From contig DJEN01000089.1 of NCBI GenBank assembly GCA_002431345.1, positions 1 through 26,002 of the forward strand: a stretch of 26,002 nucleotides of DNA, given 5' to 3'. This document shows, in pieces, positions 8,678 through 15,151 of the stretch. The notes below the pieces were generated by a model that saw only the letters and a program-made list of their open reading frames with translations, had not been told where the DNA came from and did no database searches. Source of the DNA: Megasphaera sp. UBA5897. Its GTDB lineage: Bacteria > Bacillota > Negativicutes > Veillonellales > Megasphaeraceae. Each line of letters opens with the position of its first letter. Positions within the stretch are counted from its first letter, which is position 1. Made by a program: the position numbers and the translations under genes.

Positions 8678-8706
8678 ATTATACCGTATATACTTAAAAA
8701 TTTCAA
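8678..8706 (-). promoter_or_regulatory. lexA promoter
   Basis: On the minus strand, TTGAAA (8706-8701) and TATAAT (8683-8678) are separated by 17 bp, about 30 bp upstream of the lexA start. The -35 element overlaps the SOS-like box at 8704-8717, which would allow autorepression. Confidence 0.8.
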
Positions 8707-8717
8707 ACGTTTGTTCA
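8704..8717. promoter_or_regulatory. Probable SOS (LexA) box 1, degenerate
   Basis: AAAC-GTTT-GTTC differs from the Gram-positive core GAAC-N4-GTTC at one base; 10 of 14 bases match the Bacillus consensus CGAACATATGTTCG. It overlaps the lexA -35 element. Confidence 0.55.
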
Positions 8718-8729
8718 AATAATAAATCG

Positions 8730-8743
8730 AGAAAATATGTTCG
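8730..8743. promoter_or_regulatory. Probable SOS (LexA) box 2
   Basis: AGAAAATATGTTCG matches the Bacillus SOS consensus at 12 of 14 positions, with one mismatch in the GAAC half. It lies between the lexA promoter and the yneA-like promoter, centred 26 bp from box 1 and 28 bp from box 3. Confidence 0.65.
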
Positions 8744-8751
8744 TAAATATC

Positions 8752-8781
8752 TTGACAGGAACAAGTGTTCGACGGTATAAT
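8752..8781 (+). promoter_or_regulatory. SOS-controlled promoter of the LysM gene
   Basis: A perfect TTGACA (8752-8757) and a perfect TATAAT (8776-8781) with an 18-bp spacer make a very strong promoter, with an SOS box sitting inside the spacer so that LexA would block RNA polymerase. Confidence 0.85.
8758..8771. promoter_or_regulatory. SOS (LexA) box 3, perfect core
   Basis: GGAACAAGTGTTCG contains the exact palindromic core GAAC-AAGT-GTTC of Gram-positive LexA sites, between the -35 and -10 of the LysM gene promoter. Confidence 0.88.
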
Positions 8782-8845
8782 ATAAACATCAACAAACAGA
8801 CGTTCCCAAAACGTACGTTTATATCATATGGGAGAGTGATACCTC

Positions 8846-9178
8846 ATGAAAAGACAGCAAAAAAGAACACATACCATTGGAAAATATATTTTTGCTTTAG
8901 CGATACTGATATTGGCAGGCACCCAGCTTGGTTGGATGTATCATGAAGAAACAGCTTATGTTACGATACAAGTTCAAGAAGGAGATACGTTATGGCAGTT
9001 AGCATCAGCTGCGGCAGATACGGATACAGACGTCCGCCACACAGTACATGCCATGATAGAAACCAATCATTTATCTGGAAATGAAGATATTTATCCTGGC
9101 CAAGTACTGCAAGTACCAGTAAAAGAAGTATATCTAGAACAGGCTAAGCTAAAACTGCAAAACCGTATTCATCCATAA
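8846..9178 (+). CDS. yneA: YneA-like SOS cell-division inhibitor (TM helix plus LysM domain)
   Basis: Small protein of 110 residues with a basic N-terminus, one transmembrane helix (about 13-31) and an extracytoplasmic LysM-like domain (about 38-92: VQEGDTLWQLAS ... IYPGQVLQVPV). Size, architecture, divergence from lexA and a promoter with an embedded SOS box all match Bacillus YneA, which delays septation during DNA damage. The C-terminal tail is short and Lys/Gln-rich. GGGAGAG at 8830-8836 is the ribosome site. The sequence shows domain order and SOS control; division inhibition is inferred from that parallel. It could instead be another SOS-induced LysM wall protein. Confidence 0.85.
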   Translation: MKRQQKRTHTIGKYIFALAILILAGTQLGWMYHEETAYVTIQVQEGDTLWQLASAAADTDTDVRHTVHAMIETNHLSGNEDIYPGQVLQVPVKEVYLEQAKLKLQNRIHP

Positions 9179-9184
9179 ACCCAA

Positions 9185-9228
9185 AGAACAGCGTGCATAA
9201 CGCATTTCGCTGTCAGGCACGCTGTTCT
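9185..9228 (+). terminator. Terminator after the YneA-like gene
   Basis: A perfect 12-bp inverted repeat, AGAACAGCGTGC (9185-9196) and its complement (9217-9228), lies 6 bp after the stop codon. The loop is 20 bases. The following T-tract is weak (ATCTTTC). Confidence 0.65.
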
Positions 9229-9248
9229 ATCTTTCAAATATAACAAAC

Positions 9249-9296
9249 GGGGCTGTGACCAAAATGAGTTAAAAATCATCATTTTGTTACAGCCTC
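9249..9296 (-). terminator. Terminator-like hairpin after the integrase gene
   Basis: GGGGCTGTGACC with AAAATGA (9249-9267) pairs with 9279-9296, with one bulge and one G-U pair. It follows the integrase stop by 9 bp on the minus strand, and also lies beyond the YneA terminator on the plus strand. T-runs are poor on both sides. The arm is related to the hairpin at 7958-8008. Confidence 0.6.
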
Positions 9297-9304
9297 TTGC
9301 TATA

Positions 9305-10291
9305 TTATTTAGTTTCTGTGATTTTAAACACCGGATTATCAATAAGACGGTCTGCTTCGTCAATATAACGCCGCACGACTGCTTGAGAGCGATGACGTGT
9401 TTGGCGCATAATTTCACGTTCTTCTACATGATGCTGCGCTGCCGTTGTCGCAAATCCATGACGCAGGCTATGTGCGCCGTATTCTCTGGGATCCATTCCC
9501 ATCAACGCGACATAGTGCTTGACAATCAATGCAATCGTTTTATCGGAAATTCTTGTTTTTCTAATCGTATGACTCCGCGTAAAACCCCGAAATACCGGGC
9601 CGGAAGTAATACCGCTGAGACGGAGCCATTCTTTGAGTGCATGAACAGCACAGATATTTTTATCTTGTACAATGGGAATCGCAATGAGCTGCCCTTGGTC
9701 ATACTGGTCTGTTTTTGATTTGCGCAGTGTAAGCAGCATGCCCAGACGCGTAAACTGTATATCATCGATATCCAGGTTTGCAATTTCAGAGCGCCGCATC
9801 GCTCCATAAAAACCTACCAACAAAATTGCCTTATCCCGTGTCTGTTGAAGTGTATCGCCTTCCAGATACGTGAGCATTTCCTTGATATCATCAAATAAGA
9901 TAGGCAGTTTGCCGTGTTGGATAACACCTTTCATACGTTTAATACCACGCAGCGCATTTTTTACAATAGGAAAGCGGCATGGATTATCTTGAATACCGGC
10001 AGCATCAAAATTTTCAGTCAACGCACTAATGCGCCGCGCGACCGTATTAGCTTTGGCATTGTCTGCCAAATCATTAATATAATTGACAATCGTTTCAGGA
10101 ATGGCAGGGAAGGCAGAAACATGATGATAATCACACCAATCACAAAAATCATTCCAATCCGATTCATACGCTTTGATGGTATTATCTGCACGAGCAATAT
10201 AAATACTTTGCCGTGCTTTCGCCGTTAACTTTTCATTATTTGCAATAGCTTCGGCTCGTCCGATAAAGAAATTATCACGACACTTTTTCAT
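9305..10291 (-). CDS. Orphan tyrosine recombinase / integrase
   Basis: Site-specific recombinase of the phage-integrase superfamily, 328 residues. The N-terminal SAM-like core-binding domain runs from about 35 to 120 (NTIKAYESDWNDFCDWC). The catalytic domain runs from about 130 to 315 and contains Arg166 (FYGAMRRSEI), a beta-hairpin Lys in LRKSKTDQ (191-193), His274/Arg277 (GAHSLRHGFAT), His300 (TRHRSQAVV) and nucleophile Tyr309 (RRYIDEAD). All canonical residues are present, so it should be active. AAAGGAG lies 9 bases before the ATG. No excisionase, relaxase, phage gene or cargo adjoins it; a 1.2-kb AT-rich non-coding stretch lies upstream. It differs from XerC/XerD in its long N-terminus, and it may be a relic of an integrated element or a domesticated recombinase. 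Confidence 0.92.
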   Translation of the reverse strand: MKKCRDNFFIGRAEAIANNEKLTAKARQSIYIARADNTIKAYESDWNDFCDWCDYHHVSAFPAIPETIVNYINDLADNAKANTVARRISALTENFDAAGIQDNPCRFPIVKNALRGIKRMKGVIQHGKLPILFDDIKEMLTYLEGDTLQQTRDKAILLVGFYGAMRRSEIANLDIDDIQFTRLGMLLTLRKSKTDQYDQGQLIAIPIVQDKNICAVHALKEWLRLSGITSGPVFRGFTRSHTIRKTRISDKTIALIVKHYVALMGMDPREYGAHSLRHGFATTAAQHHVEEREIMRQTRHRSQAVVRRYIDEADRLIDNPVFKITETK

Positions 10292-10379
10292 AGAAAGGCA
10301 CTCCTTTAATTACAAAACATTTGTACTATAACCTTATCATGGAAGGCAGATTTCGTCAAATAGAAAAAATGGAGAATAC

Positions 10380-10429
10380 AGAACATATATTTGTTAACAA
10401 AATAATTTTATCGCAGAATATATGTTCCT
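10380..10429. repeat. Inverted repeat of the GAACATATAT motif near the integrase
   Basis: GAACATATAT at 10381-10390 is perfectly complementary to ATATATGTTC at 10418-10427, 27 bases apart. The left arm, extended to AGAACATATATTTG (10380-10393), recurs at 11422. The right copy contains GAAT-ATAT-GTTC, one base from a LexA core. It could be integrase arm sites or a degenerate SOS operator for the integrase, which starts about 90 bp away. Confidence 0.5.
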
Positions 10430-10809
10430 AAAGAAAAATACCTTGTGAGGTACGAAATTCTTTACATGTAACTAAAAAAAGCAGATGTGTTTAGTAATGG
10501 ACGCAATCAAATATCAGTATACTTAAATGATTAGATGTTTATTTGAATATTCCGTTATATACGTATAGATGAATTATAACAAAAATTCAAAAATGATTGC
10601 TGTCATTGATGTTGATATAAAATTATAAAAATCTTTAATTTTTTGCCAACTTTACTATGGAAAACTATAAAAAAAACTCTAAGAAGAAACTATAAAAACG
10701 AATATCTTTGATAGTTATTAAAAAATGCGATGGTGAAGTGAAATGACTAAAAATTGTCGCAGTTAAGCGAAGTATAAAATATTCAAAAATCACTCTAATT
10801 TCTTATTTT

Positions 10810-10848
10810 TTATTACATCCGATAAATTAAGGTTATCGGATGTAATAA
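10810..10848. repeat. Perfect 16-bp inverted repeat
   Basis: TTATTACATCCGATAA (10810-10825) and its exact complement (10833-10848) enclose a 7-base loop. It has T-rich sequence on its left and no T-run on its right, so it fits a terminator poorly in either direction. It has no adjacent gene and is likely a protein site, a cruciform or an element remnant. Confidence 0.7.
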
Positions 10849-11002
10849 TCAGTGTGAATCCTCCTCTCTAGATATTTGGCCGCTAATATGTAAAATAACT
10901 ACAAAACATGAAAACATGTGTTGTGCCATATTTTTGAAATAAATTAAGATACTAAAATTTTTTACACTTAGTATTATAGTTGTTTACGTATGTGTAATGT
11001 AT

Positions 11003-11044
11003 TATAGAAATATGAATCTGCATACTAGGATTGATATTTCTATA
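11003..11044. repeat. Long imperfect palindrome (15 bp in each arm)
   Basis: TATAGAAATAT (11003-11013) pairs with ATATTTCTATA (11034-11044). After a single G/G mismatch, AATC (11015-11018) pairs with GATT (11029-11032), leaving a 10-base loop. It lies in the AT-rich gap, far from any gene start. Confidence 0.55.
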
Positions 11045-11361
11045 CGTATTGAAAGTTGTTTATATCCATGTTCATATGGTATTTCTAATCGTTTATATGT
11101 ACTGCCTGCTGTCATTTAAATTTTCTTCAACGCTTGATGTATTTTTTATTTATTTTGATTGCAATGTCCTGACTAAGCTCTTTTTCTGCATGTATTTGAA
11201 TTTCCGTGTTATAGATAGCTTTTATTATATTAGGTATATCCGAATGCTTATGTTATCCTCGTGACACGAAATGATGAAATAGGTTATCCACAATATAATC
11301 CATATTATTACTAGTTGCCGACCTAATAATAGTATATGCTATGCATCTTAGGAGAAAGGAG

Positions 11362-11393
11362 TAGGGGGCAAAGCAATCGGTATTCTCCCCCTA
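11362..11393. other. GC-rich hairpin island in the AT-rich gap
   Basis: TAGGGGG (11362-11368) and CCCCCTA (11387-11393) form a 7-bp stem with an 18-base loop. A purine-rich GGAGAAAGGAG run precedes it, and CCCCTGCTCTTTT follows. A local GC island in AT-rich DNA can mark a structured RNA or terminator, but no promoter or known RNA family was recognised. Confidence 0.35.
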
Positions 11394-11421
11394 TCCCCTG
11401 CTCTTTTGCAATACATGTATA

Positions 11422-11470
11422 AGAACATATATTTGCCGATGTGATTTTTCCCTTAGAGAACATTTGTTTG
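11422..11470. repeat. Second cluster of GAACATATATTTG-like repeats
   Basis: AGAACATATATTTG (11422-11435) exactly repeats 10380-10393. AGAACATTTGTTTG (11457-11470), 35 bp on, matches it at 11 of 14 bases and the Bacillus SOS consensus at 11 of 14. The two exact copies bracket about 1 kb of the AT-rich region. Confidence 0.45.
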
Positions 11471-11480
11471 CATTTCGTGT

Positions 11481-11519
11481 AAAAAAGAAGAGATACACGA
11501 TTGCCGCATATCTCTCCTT
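11481..11519 (-). terminator. Rho-independent terminator of the SAM-salvage operon
   Basis: On the minus strand, AAGGAGAGATA (11519-11509) pairs with TATCTCTTCTT (11495-11485) through one G-U pair and runs into six T residues. It begins 8 bp after the mtaD stop. Confidence 0.88.
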
Positions 11520-11526
11520 ACATGTA

Positions 11527-12810
11527 TTAGTGAAGCGATGAAAATAGTTTGTTTTTGGTCCGTTCGGCTTCGAATTTGATTTTTTCGATATCTAAGGTTG
11601 TAAATTCTTTATTTTTCAGCAGTACCTTGCCATCTACTAAAACAGTATCTACATCAAAGCTGTTGGCAGAATATGCCAATAAGGACATCGTATCGTTTTT
11701 AGGATACCAATGCAGGCCTTCCCTGTCTATTAACGTAATATCTGCTTTGTATCCTGCTTCCAACTTGCCGATATTTTGATAGTTGAGGCATTTTGCGCCG
11801 CCTTCTGTCAGCATATTGACGGCTGTTTCTGCTGGAATGACGATAGGATCTAACGTATTGGCTTTGTGAATCAAGGCAGCCAAATGCATTTCTTCCATAA
11901 TGTCCAGATTGTTATTGCTGGATGCTCCGTCTGTGCCGAGACCGACAACAATGCCTTTTTCCAACATTTTAGGAATCGGGGCAATGCCGCTGGCCAGTTT
12001 TAAATTACTGCCGGCATTATGGGCAACACGGACATGTTTTTTCGCCATCATATCCATGTCTGCATCATCAACCCAAACGCAGTGTGCTGCTAAGCAGCCG
12101 CAGTCCAGAACACCCAATTCATCCATCAGGGCAATCGGTGATTTGCCGTATTGTTTTTGAATGTTTTCTACTTCCCCTTTGGTTTCACTTAAATGGATAT
12201 GGATTTCTGCTCCCAATTCATGGGCAAGGTCGACAACTTGGCGCAAATAATTCGGCGGGCATGTATACGGAGCGTGTGGCCCAAGCATAACCGTAATACG
12301 GCCATTTGCCTGGTTGTTCCATGTCTGATAAAATTCTTTGCTTTCTTGGAGAGCCTGTTGGGCATTTGGCGTAATACCTGTCATGCCGCGGCATAAGCAG
12401 GCACGGATGCCAGATTCTTGTACTGCTTTGGCAACATCATCCATGAAGAAATACATATCTGCAAAGCTGGTCGTACCGCAGCGAATCATTTCCGCAATGC
12501 CGAGCATCGTTTGTGCATATACGACGTCGCTGTCCAGTTTGTCTTCGGCCGGCCAAATTTTCTTTTCCAGCCAGTCCATGAGCTGCATATCATCAGCATA
12601 ACTGCGAAAGACCGTCATGGCAATATGGTTGTGTGTATTGACAAACCCGGGCAGTGCCAACATATTTTTGCCGTCAATGACTTCATCATAGAGTTCCTGG
12701 ATAGGTGCTTCCGGAAAGCTGATAATTTTGTCGCCGTCAATGGCAATGTTTTGGTTTTCTTTGATACGATGGTCCTGGTACAGGGCAACATGTTGAATGA
12801 GTTTTTTCAT
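11527..12810 (-). CDS. mtaD: 5-methylthioadenosine/S-adenosylhomocysteine deaminase
   Basis: Zinc amidohydrolase that converts MTA and/or SAH (sometimes adenosine or 5'-deoxyadenosine) to the inosyl forms plus ammonia. The 427 residues show the whole family pattern: PGFVNTHNH with His60/His62, LGPHAPYTC near 177-184, HIHLSET with His206, AAHCVWV with His243, and LGTDGASSNN with Asp294, which together make the mononuclear metal site and substrate pocket. AAGGAGC precedes the ATG. It is the last gene of hslO-mtnP-mtnA-ahcY-mtaD, 17 bp after ahcY, followed by a terminator. Genomic pairing with ahcY and a phosphorylase argues that MTA and SAH are its physiological substrates and that cleavage then happens on the deaminated products. 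Confidence 0.93.
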   Translation of the reverse strand: MKKLIQHVALYQDHRIKENQNIAIDGDKIISFPEAPIQELYDEVIDGKNMLALPGFVNTHNHIAMTVFRSYADDMQLMDWLEKKIWPAEDKLDSDVVYAQTMLGIAEMIRCGTTSFADMYFFMDDVAKAVQESGIRACLCRGMTGITPNAQQALQESKEFYQTWNNQANGRITVMLGPHAPYTCPPNYLRQVVDLAHELGAEIHIHLSETKGEVENIQKQYGKSPIALMDELGVLDCGCLAAHCVWVDDADMDMMAKKHVRVAHNAGSNLKLASGIAPIPKMLEKGIVVGLGTDGASSNNNLDIMEEMHLAALIHKANTLDPIVIPAETAVNMLTEGGAKCLNYQNIGKLEAGYKADITLIDREGLHWYPKNDTMSLLAYSANSFDVDTVLVDGKVLLKNKEFTTLDIEKIKFEAERTKNKLFSSLH

Positions 12811-12827
12811 TGCGCTTGTGCTCCTTA

Positions 12828-14069
12828 TTAGTCCAAGTTCAAGTATTTACGTTGTTCTTCAGAAAGAGAATCAATGGCATATCCCATCGAAGCCAATTTG
12901 ATTTTAGCGATTTCATTATCGATGTCATGCGGCAGTACATAGACATGATTTTCGAGTTCTGCATGATGTTCGAGAATATATTTGGCGGCTAATGCCTGTA
13001 CGGCAAAGGAAAGATCCATAATTTCTGCCGGATGGCCGTCGCCTGCTGCTAAGTTTACCAAGCGGCCTTCTGCCAGTAAGTTAATGATATGGCCGTTGGG
13101 AAGTTCATACCCTTCAATATTATGACGGGCTTCAAAATGGCGAACGGCTAAGGCTTCCAATTCTTTTTTGTTGATTTCAACGTCAAAATGACCGGCATTG
13201 GCCATAACAGCGCCATCTTTCATATTTTTCATGTGTTCGCCGCGAATGACATCTTTATCCCCTGTCAAGGTAACGAAGATATCTCCGACTTTGGCAGCTT
13301 CTGCCATGGGCATGACTTCAAATCCATCGAATACAGCTTCAATTGCCTTAATCGGGTCTACTTCCGTAACGATGACATGAGCACCTAAGCCCTTGGCACG
13401 CATAGCGCAGCCTTTACCGCACCAGCCATAGCCTGCAACGACAACTTTTTTGCCGACAACTGTAAGGTTTGTTGTACGCATAATGCCGTCCCATGTAGAC
13501 TGACCTGTGCCATAGCGGTTATCAAAGAGGTACTTGCAGTAGGAATCATTGGCTGCAATCATCGGGAATTTCAATGTACCGGCTTTGTCTAAACCATGAA
13601 GCCGATTGACGCCGGTTGTCGTTTCTTCCGTGCCGCCCAGCAAGTTTTCCATAGCATCCTGGCGCGTTGTATGCAGGAGATGTACTTGGTCGCCACCATC
13701 ATCAATAATGATATCCGGTTTATGGTCCAAGGATTTATTGAGGAAATTAAAATATTCTTCGTCTGTTGCGCCGTACCAAGCATATACGGTTAAGCCGTCT
13801 TCTACCAATGCGGCAGCAACATCATCTTGCGTAGACAACGGATTGCTGCCCGTTACGATGACATTGGCGCCGGCACGATGAATGACTTCTGCTAAATAGG
13901 CCGTTTTAGCTTCCAAATGGACACTGACGCAGACGGTTTTTCCTTTAAAAGTTTGGGCTTCTTTTAATTTATCACCAATTGCATTTAAGGTCGGCATGTA
14001 ATGATCGACCCAGCTGATTTTTTCATGACCACTTTTGGCTAATGTAATATCGCGAATAATTGATTCCAT
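12828..14069 (-). CDS. ahcY: Adenosylhomocysteinase family enzyme, short form
   Basis: NAD-dependent hydrolase that splits S-adenosylhomocysteine (or, in some lineages, S-inosylhomocysteine) to homocysteine and the nucleoside. The 413-residue protein has VSVHLEAKTA (His51), TGSNPLSTQDDVAAAL (about 73-88), IIDDGGD, AANDSYCKYLFDNRYGTGQS (Lys/Asp catalytic segment, about 172-191), and the NAD fold AGYGWCGKG (212-220). It ends at EEQRKYLNLD and lacks the C-terminal extension with the conserved Lys and Tyr (KPDHYRY in typical bacterial and eukaryotic enzymes) that reaches the NAD of the partner subunit. Short length, VHLEAKT and the missing tail resemble archaeal and Thermotoga enzymes. An AGAGGT ribosome site is present. 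It lies 18 bp after mtnA and upstream of the deaminase mtaD. Confidence 0.95.
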   Translation of the reverse strand: MESIIRDITLAKSGHEKISWVDHYMPTLNAIGDKLKEAQTFKGKTVCVSVHLEAKTAYLAEVIHRAGANVIVTGSNPLSTQDDVAAALVEDGLTVYAWYGATDEEYFNFLNKSLDHKPDIIIDDGGDQVHLLHTTRQDAMENLLGGTEETTTGVNRLHGLDKAGTLKFPMIAANDSYCKYLFDNRYGTGQSTWDGIMRTTNLTVVGKKVVVAGYGWCGKGCAMRAKGLGAHVIVTEVDPIKAIEAVFDGFEVMPMAEAAKVGDIFVTLTGDKDVIRGEHMKNMKDGAVMANAGHFDVEINKKELEALAVRHFEARHNIEGYELPNGHIINLLAEGRLVNLAAGDGHPAEIMDLSFAVQALAAKYILEHHAELENHVYVLPHDIDNEIAKIKLASMGYAIDSLSEEQRKYLNLD

Positions 14070-14087
14070 GTGATAATGACCTCTTTT

Positions 14088-15149
14088 CTATAAATTTGAA
14101 AAAAATGTTTGAACCTTTTCATCATCAGGATGAAGGATAGTTCCTTTTTCTGTAAAAATACCTTGAATATTTTCATGAGGCGTTACGTCAAATGCCGGAT
14201 TATAAACTGGTGTATCCGGCAAAGCCGTTGCCGCACCGTGAAACTGGCGGACTTCATCATGGCTTCGTTCTTCAATGGGAATTTCCGCTCCCGAAGGAAG
14301 TGAAATATCAAACGTTGAAATAGGAGCTGCAATATAAAAGGGAATATGATGTTCTTTGGCTAAAATAGAGACACCGTATGTACCGATTTTATTGGCCGTA
14401 TCCCCATTGTGCGCAATGCGGTCAGCACCTACGACGATAGCATCAACGCCTTTGGTTTTCATTACCCAGGCAGCCATGTTGTCGGTAATTAACGTAACCG
14501 GAATATGATCTGCCATGAGTTCAAACGCAGTCAGTCGTGCTCCTTGCAGCAATGGACGGGTTTCATCAGCATACACCATTTTCACGAGTCCTCGCTGGTG
14601 CAGCATACGGATAACGCCTAAAGCTGTACCTACACCGGCTGTCGCTAAAGCACCGGCATTGCAGTGCGTCAAAATCGTTAAGGGATGCCCGATTTTTGCT
14701 AATTCATCGGCACCATATACGGACATAGCCGTATTGATTTCTATATCTTCCTGATGAAGCTGTATAGCCAATGTTTCTAATGCCGATAGGATATCGGCTG
14801 TCGGCTGATGTGCTAAAGAAAATGCCTTCGCCTGCATTTTTTCCAAAGCCCAATGGAGATTGACAGCTGTAGGCCGGGATGCATCCAATTTTTGACAGCA
14901 GTCTGCCAGTTTTTGTAAAAAAGATGCTGTCGCAAGAGCCGGTTCGGTTTTGACAATCGTCTGTGCTGCCAAGACAACGCCGTAGGCTGCCGCAATACCA
15001 ATAGCCGGTGCGCCGCGAACTGCCAATATAGAAATCGCGTCATAGACATCCTGCCATGTTGTACACGTAATATATGCTTCTTCCAAGGGAAGCTTTGTCT
15101 GATCCAAAAGGATTAGCTGGCCATGCTGCCAGCGCATTGTTTCCATCAT
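14088..15149 (-). CDS. mtnA: S-methyl-5-thioribose-1-phosphate isomerase
   Basis: Isomerises methylthioribose 1-phosphate to methylthioribulose 1-phosphate in methionine salvage; related to eIF2B-alpha. The 353-residue length is typical. VRGAPAIGIAAAYG (about 44-57) binds the phosphate. THCNAGALATAG contains catalytic Cys163, and VVGADRIAHNGDTANKIGTY contains catalytic Asp243. Two adjacent Met codons at the start are both possible; no strong ribosome site is visible, and the gene begins 2 bp after the mtnP stop, so it is probably translationally coupled. Its substrate is exactly the phosphorylase product encoded by the preceding gene. No later salvage gene (mtnB, mtnW, mtnX, mtnC or an aldolase) is in the window. 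Confidence 0.95.
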   Translation of the reverse strand: MMETMRWQHGQLILLDQTKLPLEEAYITCTTWQDVYDAISILAVRGAPAIGIAAAYGVVLAAQTIVKTEPALATASFLQKLADCCQKLDASRPTAVNLHWALEKMQAKAFSLAHQPTADILSALETLAIQLHQEDIEINTAMSVYGADELAKIGHPLTILTHCNAGALATAGVGTALGVIRMLHQRGLVKMVYADETRPLLQGARLTAFELMADHIPVTLITDNMAAWVMKTKGVDAIVVGADRIAHNGDTANKIGTYGVSILAKEHHIPFYIAAPISTFDISLPSGAEIPIEERSHDEVRQFHGAATALPDTPVYNPAFDVTPHENIQGIFTEKGTILHPDDEKVQTFFSNL

Positions 15150-15151
15150 AG

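Larger units (their letters stand above)
10292..11480. other. AT-rich non-coding region upstream of the integrase
   Basis: About 1.2 kb without a credible gene and visibly richer in A+T than everything around it. It holds the inverted and direct repeats listed separately, two imperfect direct repeats of GAAACTATAAAAA around 10660-10700, a palindrome TTTGTTAACAAA (10390-10401) and one perfect DnaA-box sequence (11284-11292). An open frame at 11031-11264 encodes only a Phe/Tyr/Ile/Leu-rich stretch with no ribosome site and is not believed. Base composition unlike the neighbours, together with the adjacent integrase, suggests acquired DNA or the remains of an element. Confidence 0.6.

Noticed and set aside
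9305..10291. Integrase as part of an intact prophage or conjugative element
   Set aside because: Flanking genes on both sides (lexA/yneA and the salvage operon) are chromosomal housekeeping genes, and no structural, replication or transfer gene is present.
11031..11264. 77-codon open frame in the AT-rich gap
   Set aside because: Composition is Phe/Tyr/Ile/Leu-heavy as expected from AT-rich random sequence; there is no ribosome site, no family resemblance and no promoter.
11284..11292. Perfect DnaA-box sequence TTATCCACA as a replication-origin sign
   Set aside because: Only one exact copy in the region (another lies inside hslO near 16566), no cluster and no dnaA/dnaN/repB nearby; a chance hit is likely.
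10292..11526. CRISPR array or tandem repeats
   Set aside because: The repeats are few, differ in spacing and orientation, and have no unit of 23-40 bases with regular spacers.
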